Positions 10,805 to 22,039 of a DNA stretch of 64,000 nt are shown in pieces. The DNA comes from Amblyomma americanum. Lineage: Eukaryota; Arthropoda; Arachnida; Ixodida; Ixodidae. Position 1 is the stretch's first letter. Each line of letters begins with the position of its first letter. Below the pieces are notes generated by a model. That model made no database searches. It was not told the origin of the DNA and saw nothing but the letters and a program-made list of their open reading frames with translations. Made by a program: the position numbers and the translations under genes. The stretch is taken from positions 55,442,868 to 55,506,867 of the forward strand of contig NC_135505.1 in assembly GCF_052857255.1 (NCBI RefSeq). The letters run 5' to 3'.

Positions 10805-12621
10805 GCTAAAAATAGGCTTTTGGCTGCATGCTGACGCTGACATTTTTGCAGCGACAGGTTGGAGAGCGTGCTCAAGCTCCCGTGATCACTGCTGTTCCCC
10901 GCCACGTGAACATTCTGCAAAATGTTTCATTGGAATCCTACAAACGACAAAAAGACCCAAAGGTTAGAGGTGTACAGAAACCAGAATTAATCATTCAAAA
11001 GCAATTATCATTTTTAATATTATAAACAGACCTCGGCCTTTCTCTCTGACCATAGGCCACTGCTTTTCGTACACATTGATGCTCTGTTTCTTTATGGAAA
11101 GCTTCACGAACGACTTAAACGACGAGAGCAGACCAAGCACACGCTTAGAACAGGCTGTTTCACTAAAGACGCTCAGTAGCTCGAAGGAGCCGCTGAGATG
11201 GAAGCAACGTGCGCATATCACGGAAGACATATTCCATTGTACTGCCGACTCGTACTCTACAGTCGGCTTCCGTCTTCTTCGCCTTCGTATTTCGCGGAGC
11301 TTAGCTCCGCGAAAATGCATTTTAAAGAAGTGAAAATGCATCAGGAATACCGCCATTTTTCTCACCTAGAGTTTATTCGCTGATGGTTTGCCTACTGGGC
11401 CAGCTACAGAGCTTCTGGTGCTCGTCTAAAAGATGCGCTTTAACTTTCATTGTCTGTCACCAAACCCGTAAGTTCAGTAAACCGAACTCTTTTGTCATGG
11501 GGATAAATAAAGTAGGCAATACAGAGCCAGTCTTGCAAATTGTTTATGGTCACAGCTAAAGTTTTTGAGACCCAGCAGTTCTACTTCAACGCGTACTTCT
11601 TTTGCTTGAAAATTGTAGGGCTGTCTCTAAGCACATCCTTTTTCAGTAAAATAGGCACTGGAAATATCAAAAAGCTTTTCTTGCCAACATCATACATGCA
11701 ATAGGTGGCGCAAAACTTATGCGTCTCTCAGAGTTCTTTACCCGAAAAACTCTGCCAAAGATAGTTTCGTCCTCCAAAAGCTCACCTGAGTTGCCCGCAT
11801 CCACTCCAGTTGTTACATGAAAAGCACAGGAAAGTAACACGACCGTCCCGAAAATGCAGTTTAAGAAATGCATCTCTCCTGGAAAAAAAAATGTGTTGGA
11901 ATTAGAGTTTCATACACATGAAAAGTGTAGTGCTTATAAATGATTAAACAGTGTTTTGTTTTTTTTTTCTTGCTTTACAGCAGGACCCCTGCCAGTTGGA
12001 TTCTTCGTGCAATTTTAACTAAGAATCAGAATAAAGCGATTCAGCGCATATTTACCTTTAACACTACCAGCTAAATACTACTCTCTATAATCATGAAACT
12101 GTTTCACGCTCTTCACCCTCGTCCAACCACTGGATTTGGCCACGCCTCAAGCTGGCTTCAGGGTTTCCGTACCAAGGTCCCTGGTCAGTAGCAGCCACTT
12201 GGATTGCGTTGCCCTCTTCGCTGTTCGTTCGTGCCGGGCAGGCCTAAACAGAAGACCTGCCTGTTGCCCTTGCTAACCATCAGTGCTGTTCACGTCGCTT
12301 GGCACCTGCACCTCGTCAACGATCCTCAGTGCTCACGCGTTTCGTGTGAACTTCGGAAACCAATCGCCAGCGTATTCGACCTAGTCCCTTGACATTAGGT
12401 AAGCGTGGACTCACGCAGCATGCACTTTCGCTCGGCTAAAGCAACTAATGCGTCGGCCAAGCACTGACGCGGTATCCACGGCCGCCGGACAGGGTCCTGG
12501 AGATCTGAAATCTGCCGCGTATCGGCCTCGACAAGCCTCCTTCAAAGCGCATGCCCATTCATCGCAGAAAAGCTGAATTCGCGCGGCCTATCAAAATGCT
12601 TGCCTGCTGATTGCTAAAGAC
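10805..12621. other. Unassigned intergenic sequence
   Basis: No coding sequence recognised. It contains the perfect palindrome listed separately at 11290 and a poly-T run at about 11959. Confidence 0.5.
11290..11314. repeat. Perfect 25-bp palindrome
   Basis: TTTCGCGGAGCT, one central T, then AGCTCCGCGAAA: arms of 12 bases that pair completely. It would form a hairpin in single strands. A second GC-rich hairpin with a similar look is at 21914-21954, so both may be parts of short transposons. Confidence 0.85.
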
Positions 12622-12624
12622 TTA

Positions 12625-12660
12625 TACCCCTGTCACACGGGCACTTTCGATCCTCATTGA
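12625..12660 (+). repeat. Left terminal inverted repeat
   Basis: 36 bases, the exact reverse complement of 13377-13412. Preceded by TTA. Confidence 0.9.
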
Positions 12661-13376
12661 ACTTGAACTGCATTCAGATTTTCGAGCATGCTCGAAACAT
12701 CCGGTGCTGCACGGGCATTTTCAATGCTCATTGAGAAGTTTCCCTCATGTGTGTAAGGTGGCGCCAAATGTTCCGCCGACAGCCATAACATGGTGATGTC
12801 CGGCAACACTGTGCAGTCGGGGGCAGCGGCAGCCAAATTCGTAGCCAAATTGGTACATCTGCGTATCTGCGTTAAGTTTCTAATCTTCTGGCGCGCACCT
12901 CTGCTGCTGTGCGATGGAACCCGAGGGTCCACAACGCCTCCGCGATTTCTGCATAGACTGCGGTGTTTCTCTTCTGGCGCCGGAAATCATCTAGAGGGTC
13001 TTGCCAGCAGTCGATGAGAGCAGCTGTCTCACGCTCGCTTCACAGCAGGAGGACGCCATCTTTGTTTACACTGACGGCTAAGCTTGGAGCGTGGTGTAGA
13101 GATAATTTTCAAATGTATTTGCATATAAGCAGGCATAGTACCTGAAAATGTTCTGTTTTGCATTTTAATCAATTAAAACAACAGAAATTGTGGTTTTGTT
13201 TTCTTAACTAGTGTTTATTTTTATAGCTTTATGAGAGCGAGAGCGTTTTCGATTGTGCTTGGAACTTGAAGCACTCTTGAAGAATCGTCATCGAGTCAAG
13301 CAGGATCGAGCTCGATTGCGCTTGAAGCTGGCCGTGTGACAACCGTTGATCTGCATTGAGTTCTATGAGCATTGAC

Positions 13377-13412
13377 TCAATGAGGATCGAAAGTGCCCGT
13401 GTGACAGGGGTA
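13377..13412 (-). repeat. Right terminal inverted repeat
   Basis: 36 bases, the exact reverse complement of 12625-12660. Followed by TTA. Confidence 0.9.
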
Positions 13413-13415
13413 TTA

Positions 13416-15110
13416 GGGAGCGTTTTCTCGCGTCCTTTTGGAGACTGGGCGCTCTTGGTGCTGCGAAGATGCTTTTGTTGACCGATGATTTTGTTGAGGT
13501 TGAACTTTTTTTGTGAACCGCTTGTTTTAGGCTTTCAGAGGAGGCTGCCATCGCCGAATACCTACAACAACTAGCCAAGCGTCATGGGCGCTCATCACAA
13601 AGAAATTTGAGAATCATAAATTTACCATTCGGCTCCTGGAAATTTTGGACGTGTTGATTTATCGGGAAGCGGTGGTGCATGATACATGCTTCCAGTAAAT
13701 TTGACAGTTTTCGAAATAAATCTAATGTAAGAGAATCAACTCATCCGACAGGATCTCGTGCGTTATTTCGATAGGTCATTAGATTGCGTGTACAGAGCTT
13801 TGTGTGTTAGGGTCAAACTGTTCAAACAAATTCGTGTGGCCATCAATGAATGTCAAAAAGCCTTAAAAGTACCAAAAAGCCATGGTTATCATCTGAAAAG
13901 GAAGGTAGCAGCGCCCTCAGATTCAGCAAAATATAAAATGCTAGGCCTGGGGAAATATAAGAACCTGTAATTGCAATACGGCTGCTGGCTCATGTGACCA
14001 GAGAAAATAAATGTAAATCGAAGTTATAAAAAGCGACTGCTCCAGACCCCTGTAATAATCAGAAAAGCTAGAGTTCCGAGCCTGTTATTGCAGTCCTTAT
14101 TAGAAGCAAGAGACATGGGTTATGTTCACGAATGCAATATACTCTTGACGTCTGCAAAAGTGGCTTCTAGGCTTTGATGTGGTGAGGACTCGAAGTAATC
14201 CGAAACCATCCACGCCCGGTTCTCTTTAACGAACGGATCAACAGTGTTTAGCAGGTTGATCATTTCTTGAATAATTCTTTTGAACGCTCTGGAATAGGCC
14301 TCCTATGCACGTGCGATCTATCATCACGGCTCGCCTACATATTGTTCATAGCCGGTTCCATTAAAGCGATCGACGTTAGCGCTCATTTCTTTATTGTGTC
14401 ATGTTCACCGCTCGTGTTTCGCTATACTTTAGTGTCATGTCGCATCAAATCACTCAAACTACCATGAGCGTTAATGACAGCGGTTTTTTCGTGAATTCGG
14501 TTAATGGGGGTTATCACCCTGAAACTCAAGAGCGACCACTGCATATTTTTGCGCACCTTGGTTCTTTAGCGTATGCCCACGTCGCATATTACATTGCGGT
14601 TCGTACAATGCCAACCCGCCACCTTCGGTGTCGTAACAGAAAACCATAGCCACTGTGTCGTCGCGGCAACGAGCCGCTACATTTGACCACTGCAATAATT
14701 GGCGGCCCTTGATTTCTGCCACGTTTTTTATTTACGTCACAAGAAAAAGGAACGCTTAAAATAATTGCACCCTGTTCTCAACAGTCGGCGAAGAATTCAT
14801 CTCGCAAGCATTATTTTCTTGCACTGACTTTTATGCACATGGTAACACTACCGAGTACTCTTCAAAACATATTATGTGTCAGTTATTGAAATAATTTCGT
14901 CCAATGCGCTTAAACAAGCATATACACCCTATTGCTTATAAATAACTCGGTCACTCAGTTGCCTATCCTGTTTCATTTCTACGAAGCCAATAATATTATA
15001 TATCGGTGACATTTCTCATTTTTTTAACTTATTATGGTTTTACTGAGTTGAGAAATTTTATATTCACCTACCCGGTTTGCAACAGAAATGATTGAACCAC
15101 ACTCAGTTTA
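13416..15110. other. Unassigned intergenic sequence
   Basis: No gene recognised. AT-rich, particularly 14740-15080. Confidence 0.5.
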
Positions 15111-15277
15111 TGCATCTGTAGCGCCCATCACGCATCGCTCGATTCGAAGGCCATGGCACGCGGCGCCGGACAAGAAAGAGGAAGTTGGGCTAGGCCGCCG
15201 GAGCGGGAGCAGCGCAAATAAACAGAACGAACCTCAACGTTCTTGGAGCTGGTTCTTCCTTGCCTTAGCTCCGACAG
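15111..15277 (+). repeat. 5' LTR of old gypsy element
   Basis: Starts TGCATCTGTAGCGCCC and ends TCCGACA. It aligns with 19195-19356 over blocks such as ACGCGGCGCCGGACA, AAGAGGAAGTTGG and GAGCTGGTTCTTCCT. It contains CAAATAAACAGAACG, a candidate poly(A) signal. Confidence 0.85.
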
Positions 15278-15296
15278 ATTTGGTGACCCGGCTTTG
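15278..15296 (+). other. Primer-binding site of old gypsy element
   Basis: Just inside the 5' LTR is GATTTGGTGACCCGGCTTTG. TTGGTGACCCGG-like sites immediately after the LTR are familiar as tRNA primer sites. This differs from the TGGTGGAGGTGC site used by the other two gypsy elements here, so the families use different primers. Confidence 0.6.
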
Positions 15297-15871
15297 AACA
15301 CGCAACTCCATCATCCTACCTGGATTCCCTTGGCTCTTCCGTCCTTCCTACCGGCGGCGACCCGTCCCAGAACGCTCAGCCTCTCGGTACATCGCTGGCC
15401 GCGGTCCAGCCAGTCAGCGTGCCGCCGTATTGGCCCAATAGCCCCCGCGCCTGGCTCCTGCAGGTTAAGGTGCATTACCAGCTGCGACGTATCACCAGCC
15501 AGGAGGCCAAGTTCCTTCACCTCATGTCCTCCTTACCTCCTGACGTCGCTAAGGACATAGTGGACGTCATGAGGTCGGCGGACTCGGCTAGACTCTTCGA
15601 CACGTTGAAGGCGGCTATCATCGACCGCAAGCCAGTGTCCGAGCGCAGCAAACTCCAGCAGTTCCTCAGCGCTACAGAGCTTGGTGACAGCCGCCCTTCG
15701 CAGCCCTTCCGTCGCATGCGCCAGCTTCTGGGAGACTCCGCTACTCAGCACGCACTTCTGCGTGAGTTGTTCCTTCAGCGTCTTCCCCAACACATTGTCT
15801 CCATCCTCCCAGCTGCTTGTGATGTTCCATTAGACAAGCTCGCTGAACTCGCTCACCGTGTTGAGGACTAG
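15286..15871 (+). pseudogene. Gypsy gag (capsid-like domain), no ATG
   Basis: Open from about 15286 to the TAG at 15869, with no ATG at its head. The clear homology begins at PPYWPNSPRAWLLQVKVHY (about 15422) and continues through LRRITSQEAKFLHLMSSLPP and VSERSKLQQFLSATELGD to the end of the capsid-like region. I recognise this as the gag domain typical of this arthropod gypsy group, in which the protein binds element RNA and assembles particles. The premature stop, and a degenerate region where a zinc knuckle would follow (about 16000-16160), make it a pseudogene. Confidence 0.8.
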
Positions 15872-16199
15872 TCACGGCTCCCCAACGTCAGCTCTGTGGC
15901 CAGTCCGCCTCCAACTACTGCCGCAGACTCGCAGCTTGCCAGCATTGAATGTCGACTTGATGCTCTTGCAGGCGGCTCGATGTCCTCGCTCCTTTGCCGC
16001 GCTGTTCTCCGCCGGGGTTTAGGACACGCCGCCGCTGCCTGCAATCCCAACCATCCGACGCGCGGCCAGCCACCTCGCCCTCGGCTGTCTGCTGATACCA
16101 CCGTTATTTTCGGCAGCTCTGCCCACAAGTGCACACACCCGTGCTCTTGGTCGGGAAACGCTGCGACCAGCCACTGACGGCGGCAAGTGGTGCGTGTGG

Positions 16200-16735
16200 A
16201 CGGACTTGTCGCCTCATTTACATCTCTAACATGATTACGATTACTGGCACTCGTTTCCTGATCGACATGTTAGCACAAGTGAGCGTCATAGCGGCGTCTT
16301 TGGCAGATCGCCGTCGGAACGTACAGACCTCCCCACTCCAAGCGATCAACAACTCCCCCAATCGCACGTACGGCTTACTGTTCCTAACGCATAACCTAGG
16401 ATTGCGCCGCACGTTTCGCTGAATCTTCATTATCGCTGACATTTCGCAAGCTGTTCCCGGCAAGGGCTTCCTCAGTTTCTTCAACCGTCTTCAGCCGTCG
16501 ACATGCAAGTTCATCGCCTCATAGATCTCAGCATGCACCTTTTCGTCAACGGCGTACTCTCCACCAGTGCGGCGACAAGGCTTCGCGCTCTCGTCCTTGT
16601 TACGCCGTATGCGAAAGTTCTGGCTGATTTTTTTAACCTCACAAAGCCGCATACCAGAGAGTCACCGATGAAGCACTCGATCACTCTCCACATTGCGACT
16701 TCGGGACCTCCGGTGTTTGCTCGCCCTCGCCGTTG
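16200..16735 (+). pseudogene. Gypsy protease remnant and spacer
   Basis: A trace of the aspartic protease is visible as TGTRFLIDMLAQVSVIAASL (about 16240-16300). The usual DTGAQ is changed to DMLAQ, so the active site is lost. The rest, up to the start of RT, is frameshifted and not readable with confidence. Confidence 0.6.
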
Positions 16736-16739
16736 ATCG

Positions 16740-17577
16740 GGAGAGCGCCTCGCTATCGCTTGCCGTGATTTCGAACACATGCTGGAAATGGGCATAGTAC
16801 GCGCTTCCTCCAGCAACTGGGCATCGCCACTACACATGGTGCCAAAGAAAGATCCGAGCGACTGGGGACAATATGAAGGTTGCCGCGCCCTCAACGCTCA
16901 CACTTTCCCAGACCGCTATTCACTTCCTCACGTACAGGACTTCAACTCACATAGGACTTGGTGCACGATCTTCTCTAAAATTGACTTTTTGAAGGCTTGT
17001 CATCCAATTCCTGTGGAGCCGGCTGATATTCCGAAGACGATCATTAACACACCGTTCGGCCTATTCGAGTATGTGTGGATGCCTTTTGGCTTGCGCAGCG
17101 CCACACAGACTTTTCAGCGAGCTATCAACGAGGTTACGCGAGGCCTTGACTTCGTGCTCGCTTACATCGATGATCTCTTCGAAGCAAGTTCATCCAGTAT
17201 ACTGATCATGAAGCTCATCTGCGCGCCGTCTTCCACCGACTGAATAAATATGGGCTCGTCATCAACCCGGACAATTTCCGCTTTCGCGTAGCTACAATAG
17301 AGTTTCTCGGTCACCTTCTCACTCCACAGTGCATTCGGCCTCTCGGCAGAAAAGTCGAAGCCATTCAAGATTTTCCCGGCCCCAAGTCACTCAAAAAGCT
17401 CAGAGAATTCTTGGGCCTCCTGAACTTTCATCGCCGCTTTCTCCCGAAGTGCGCTTCTCTCCTGAAGTCTCGGACTGATCTTTCGGCTAAGAAAAAGATT
17501 CTTCTGCGCCACTTGAGTTAGCTGAGCACGCTGCCGCTGCATTTGCTGCTGCCAAGAAGGCGCTCGCAGACGCCACT
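16740..17577 (+). pseudogene. Gypsy reverse transcriptase remnant
   Basis: RT domain from the fingers onward. EMGIVRASSSNWASPLHMVPKK, RALNAHTFPDRYSLPHVQDF and the palm residues DFLKACH (usually DL.RAYHQI) are readable, then FGLRSATQTFQR and YIDD (about 17163). Past 17243 the frame changes repeatedly: FLGHLLTPQCIRP and EFLGLLNFHRRFLPKC are recognisable in another frame up to about 17450. The RT start is damaged, and the frame breaks remove any chance of a complete enzyme. Confidence 0.85.
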
Positions 17578-19194
17578 TTGCTCATCAATCCAGTTCCTGA
17601 TTCACCATTGCGCCTTGTCACCAACGCCTCGAGCATTGCCGACGGCAATGATCGAGGCAAGCCACCTGAGACTAAATACAGCACCTTCGGTACAGAATTT
17701 ATTAATCACTTTCGCCACTTCCTTGATGGCCGGAACTTTCGCGTCATCGCCGCCCACAAGCCCTTGACGTTTGCCTTTCAAAGGAACCACAGCACCTACG
17801 CTGCACGCGAGGTCCGCCAGCTATGTTTTATCTGTGAGTTTACAGTGGATCTCCGTCACATCCATGGCCCGGAGAATGCTGCTGCTGATGCGCTTTCCCT
17901 TGTTAGTGCCATGGCGTCCGAATCACCAGCTGACATGGAGGAGCTAGCGGCTGCACAGCGCCATGATCCAGAGCTGCAACGTCTTCGCTCCTCATCCACG
18001 CCCCTGCCCTTCGCCAACTGTCTGCTGCCGTTTTCCTCCACGTTCATTACATGCGAGAGATCCACTGGCGTCTCGCGCCCCTACCAACCTTTGGCTTTCT
18101 CTCACACCATTTTTGAAAAACTACACCGCCTGAGCCCCCCTGGTATTCGTGCTACGCAGAAGCTGATCACACCGCGTTTCCTTCGGCCAAGCAGCAATGC
18201 CGACGTCCGCCACTGGGCACGAACCTGCGTTCACTGCCAGCGCTTCCAAGTTCACCGGCAGATCATCACGCCTGCCTTTCCTTTTCGGCCGCCTGGCGCG
18301 TGGTTTTTCCACGTTCACATAGACATTGTTGGACCACTTCTGTTATCACGTGGGGCCTCTTATCTGCTCACCTGTGTTGACCGTTTCACCACCTGGCCCG
18401 AGGCGTTGCTCATTGCTGACACTACAGCCGAGACCGTTGCTTCGGCCTTCATGGCCAGCTGGATCTCTCGTTTCGGCTGCCCGTCTCTCTTCGCCACCGA
18501 CCGCGGCCGCCAGTTTTAATCGGCCCTGTTTACTGCTCTTGCCAATATTCTGGGCATTCTCCACATCCATACGACCGCCTACCATCCTTCGGCCAATGGC
18601 ATAGTGGAACGTCTGCGTCGACAACTGAAGGCTGCCCTTACCGCTTATCAGCCAAGGAAACGCTGGTCCGAACACCTTCCACTCCTCCTCTTGGGAATTC
18701 GTTCGGCACTGAGGGCTGACCTCGGCAGCTCTTCTGCTGAGCTAGTCTTCGGCGTTCCACTGCGTCTCCCTGGTGAATTATTCTCTCCTTCCTCCCATCC
18801 ATTAATCCATGACGCTTCCACCTACATCCGAGACCTACGCAACACATTTCGCCACATTACTTCTGTCACTCCTGCAGCACGTCACCCTCAGTCCGTGTTC
18901 GTCAGCCAGAACCTGAACTCCTGCACCCATGTCCGCCGTGATCACGTCAGTCCAGCAATCACGCCGGCCTACAATGGACTGTTCCGCGTGCTCCATCGTG
19001 CACAGAAGACCATCACGTTAGACGTCAACGCCCGTGAGGACGTCGTGGCTGCTGACCGCCTCAAACCAGCCTACATTGCCACTCATCTGCCCGTCGACCC
19101 TACGCTCGCTCTCGCTTCGACTACGCCACCATTGTGTGCAGCTTCCTCCATGCACATACGCTTGGCGAATCCTGTGGCTTCGCTCTACGGGGGG
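17578..19194 (+). pseudogene. Gypsy RNase H end and integrase, one in-frame stop
   Basis: Runs from the end of RNase H ([15 protein letters not shown], then [14 protein letters not shown]) through the integrase zinc region ([17 protein letters not shown]) into the core: HIDIVGPLL (Asp 1), TDRGRQF (Asp 2), AYHPSANGIVERL (Glu). A TAA at 18517-18519 directly follows RQF, where the family usually has Glu. After it the frame reopens to the 3' LTR. The C-terminal part is variable and reads through into the LTR. This is the best-preserved portion of the element. Confidence 0.88.
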
Positions 19195-19356
19195 TGCCCT
19201 GGAGCGCCCTTCGCGCCGCGCTCGGCTCGCAGGCCATGACACGCGGCGCCGGACAGGAAAGAGGAAGTTGGACTAGGCCAACGCAGCGCGAGCAGCGAAA
19301 AACAGTTCGAACCTCTGCGCTGTCGGAGCTGGTTCTTCCTCGCCTTAGTTCTGACA
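19195..19356 (+). repeat. 3' LTR of old gypsy element
   Basis: Starts TGCCCTGGAGCGCCC directly after a CTACGGGGGG purine-rich tract and ends TTCTGACA. It is 162 bp, against 167 for the 5' LTR, with many substitutions between them. Confidence 0.85.
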
Positions 19357-19879
19357 CATCCTTGACAAGTACTAAATTCACTGCGTTGTCCTGAATCCTA
19401 CCTGGAATTATCGCTTCCTTCTCGTTTTGCTCTGCGCCTCCGTAAAGGTTGAAGACGTCAGGTGAGTCAGAAAAAAATTTAAATCAGCATGCAGCTAGTT
19501 TTCGCTACCTGCGTGAACACACGTACCCCCGCCTTATACTGCGTTGAAATAAAGTTCCTGCTTCCCCTTATACCCAAGCTTGGGCTGTTCAGTGAAAGAG
19601 GGATCGCTGTGAAGATAAAATTTTCACAAATGCCACCATGAAAGCTCATGACTATAGATATTGATCGGTACCATAGGCCTGTCCCGTGGTGTATTCTACT
19701 ACAGCTAAAGCTGCAATGCCTATTTCACTTCACATAGGAGAGTCTACACTGTGAACGATTTCATCTACATACATTCATTCGCTACCACTTTGTAGCAAAA
19801 TTCACATAAAATGAACCCCTACTTTTATAATCCATATATCACAAAAAATTACGTGTATGGCGTACACAGCGAACGCAGT
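19357..19879. other. Unassigned intergenic sequence
   Basis: No motif found. It may contain the undecipherable 5' part of the RTE-like remnant that follows. Confidence 0.4.
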
Positions 19880-21060
19880 CATCTACAAAGGGATATGATT
19901 CCTGTCAGGAAAGGTGTGAGCCAGGGAGCCAATATTTCTCCGCAGTGGTTCACTGCATGATTATCACATATATCCACGGGCTTTGATGTTTGGATCCAGA
20001 AAACCCGTCAGAAACTTCACATTTATTGATGGCGTTGCTTTGCTAAGTTACCCAGAGGAGGAAATGAAGTTAATGATAGAGGTCCTAAAAAATGCGCTCT
20101 GATTGGTCCTACTAAACACGAGGAAAAGAAAATGCGAACCAAATTACCTCTCTTTTGCTCTTATTAGCATACAGTTAGGACCAGGCGCGAAAACAGTAGT
20201 GTGAGGCTAAGAATTGAACGGATACAAACTAATGTTGGATAGACAAAGAGCTGTAAACAGTGAGCGAGGTATTGGAACCGCTAAGTGACTACGTCTAGCT
20301 AGGCACATACTGACCGCTGTTCCTGTTGTGGCATGCCTGCTCAAGCCTGGTTGCATGTGACGTTATTTAAAATGCATCTGCGTTTCACTAACTGTTCTTC
20401 CTTTTCTAGCCAGTGAGAGAAAAGACACCAGCGTGTAAGGCCCTCTCTTGTTATGTGGACAACCTCTTAAGGATACAATAGATCCGAATTATGAGAGCTA
20501 AATATCTAGCATAAATAGAATGGGGTGGAATTCATTTGGCAACTATTCTCAACTTATGAATAGCAGCTTACTAGAACCCACTAGAAACTATTATAATATT
20601 TGTGTCTTACAAGTATTCGTGCGTGCGGCGGAAAATTCTAGGTTACAAGAGAGGCCTGAAGTTAAATCGCGGCTAATGCATCTAGCTATCGAAAAGTAAA
20701 TGAAAAGAATAATTAAAGAAAAGAGAGCATGGCTGGTTAAGTCACCAACAATAACAATCATGAATGTATATATTATTACCGCCTATCCTACTGCTGCATA
20801 TTACTAACCTAGCTGAAATCCAGCAGACCAAACTGACATCAGCAAGGCATGTCAGGTTTAGTTACATGGCCAAATGTTCGTTCAGGTAACTGAGTGGATT
20901 TCAAAGGAAGATAGCATGCGGCGGTAGGGCTCAGAGTTCGGTGAGCTGATCACATTAAAAAATTTGCGGAATGAGCAGATCGCAGCAGCCCCAGGACAGG
21001 GCTAATTAGAAGTCAGGGGGAAGACCTGTAGAAGAAGTTGGCGCTACGGCTTAGCGTAGC
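19880..21060 (+). pseudogene. RTE-like LINE remnant (RT and C-terminal domain)
   Basis: Heavily decayed. Recognisable blocks in order: VRKGVSQGANISPQWFTA (about 19894), which corresponds to the RTE GVRQGD..SP..FTA block; FIDGVALLSYPEEEMKLMIE (about 20021), where the catalytic FADD has become FIDG; then, after about 20840, a C-terminal region matching the RTE tail that ends near W..H.K...EWA..AQDRA..R. Stops are frequent. It shares this layout with the better-preserved RTE-like element at 45594-48540, which is on the other strand. Confidence 0.65.
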
Positions 21061-22015
21061 GTCGCGCCGTCCGGAAATTTCTCGGGTTTTCCGATTAGTT
21101 CAAGACGGCTACCTCCGGATCGTTGGTCGCGTTTGGGAGCTCTTCCAAGTTTCGCTCTCAAGACCCTCAAGAGCTCATTTCCGCAACTACCGTCGTCGAA
21201 AGCGGTTCAAAATCGACAAGGATCCCTGTTTGCAGAGCGTCGTAGCTCCGGTGAATCCTTTCGAGCGTCTATGCACATGTGGGCGCGGGTGCCAGAAAAA
21301 GCCCCTGTCGCAGTCAAGCGCGATTTCACGTTGCGCACTGTGGATAACCGCTTAGACCTACTTACCGGTACTTCCTGTAAGATGCATAAAGTAAGTCGCT
21401 GCCTTCAAGCCTGTCTCAATTTATTTTGCAAACGAGTATATGTTCGTACACTTATATACAAAGGGGTTGACCTCTACAAATTTCAAACGTTTGCAACACA
21501 AGAGATCATCCATTTACCTCCAGTTTAGTCGAGACAAAGGGAACGTACATTACGGTAGTCTGACTTTTGGTACGGTGTTTAGGAAAAAGGAAAAAAACAC
21601 TGAAATAGTTTCTGAAAGTGACCACATGCACGAACAACACAGTTCGGCATTGGTCGGGATGGATCAACCTGCCGATGCAAGTCGCGTTTTCCTTAAATCA
21701 GCTGCATGATCAGGTGTCCTTAAATCTGAGCACGTTCACTTAACATCAACAAAGTATGAGAAAAGCAACAAAAAGAGTCATTAACGAGGAAGACAAATTT
21801 GATTCGATTTGTCAATGTGGTTCTATTTTCACCGCTAAATGGAGCCACAAGTCCAAACTACTCAGCATAGCCGTACGAGCGGAACGGTTTGCTAAAACAT
21901 GCTCATTGCACCTCCGCTCCGCTTATGCTCAGCGGGTTAGCGTAAGCGGAGCGGATCGTAAAACCGCTTAGCTAAAACTGTCTTTTGTCGACTACGCGGC
22001 CGAAAGGGTACGTTC
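21061..22015. other. Unassigned intergenic sequence with a GC-rich hairpin
   Basis: A 131-codon open frame at 21133-21528 has no motif and I do not call it a gene. The hairpin at 21914-21954 is listed separately. Confidence 0.45.
21914..21954. repeat. 12-bp perfect inverted repeat (hairpin)
   Basis: CCGCTCCGCTTA and TAAGCGGAGCGG flank a 17-base loop. Flanking text also echoes itself: GGTTTGCTAAAAC before it and CGCTTAGCTAAAAC after it. This looks like a short foldback element or the end of one. Confidence 0.75.
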
Positions 22016-22039
22016 GTGCTCACCGCAAAAATAGGAGTT

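Larger units (their letters stand above)
12625..13412. mobile_element. Non-autonomous DNA transposon (MITE-like) with 36-bp TIRs
   Basis: A 788-bp unit bounded by perfect 36-bp terminal inverted repeats (12625-12660 and 13377-13412) that start TACCCCTGTCACACGGGCAC. Both ends are flanked by TTA (12622-12624 and 13413-13415), consistent with a 3-bp target duplication. The interior has further copies of pieces of the TIR, for example CACGGGCATTTTCAATGCTC near 12711 and GCCGTGTGAC near 13331. No transposase is encoded. A 3-bp TWA-type duplication is characteristic of PIF/Harbinger elements, so that superfamily is possible but unproven. The perfect TIRs suggest fairly recent activity driven by an autonomous relative elsewhere. 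Confidence 0.88.
15111..19356 (+). mobile_element. Old, decayed Ty3/gypsy LTR retrotransposon
   Basis: About 4.2 kb on the plus strand between two diverged LTRs (15111-15277 and 19195-19356). Inside are a primer-binding site, gag, traces of protease, RT, RNase H and integrase in the Ty3/gypsy order, cut by stops and frameshifts. At 4.2 kb it is shorter than usual, and parts of the protease and RT fingers appear deleted. I found no matching target duplication. The LTRs differ at many positions, so the insertion is much older than the one at 3112-8647. The gag and integrase wording links it to the fragments at 9880, 40794 and 57341. Confidence 0.88.

Noticed and set aside
15111..19356. Target site duplication for the old gypsy element
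   Set aside because: The flanks (AGTTTA and CATCC) do not match, so I left it out; decay or wrong boundary by a few bases is possible.
21133..21528. 131-codon plus-strand frame
   Set aside because: No homology recognised, overlaps another equally long frame, no splice or promoter signals seen.
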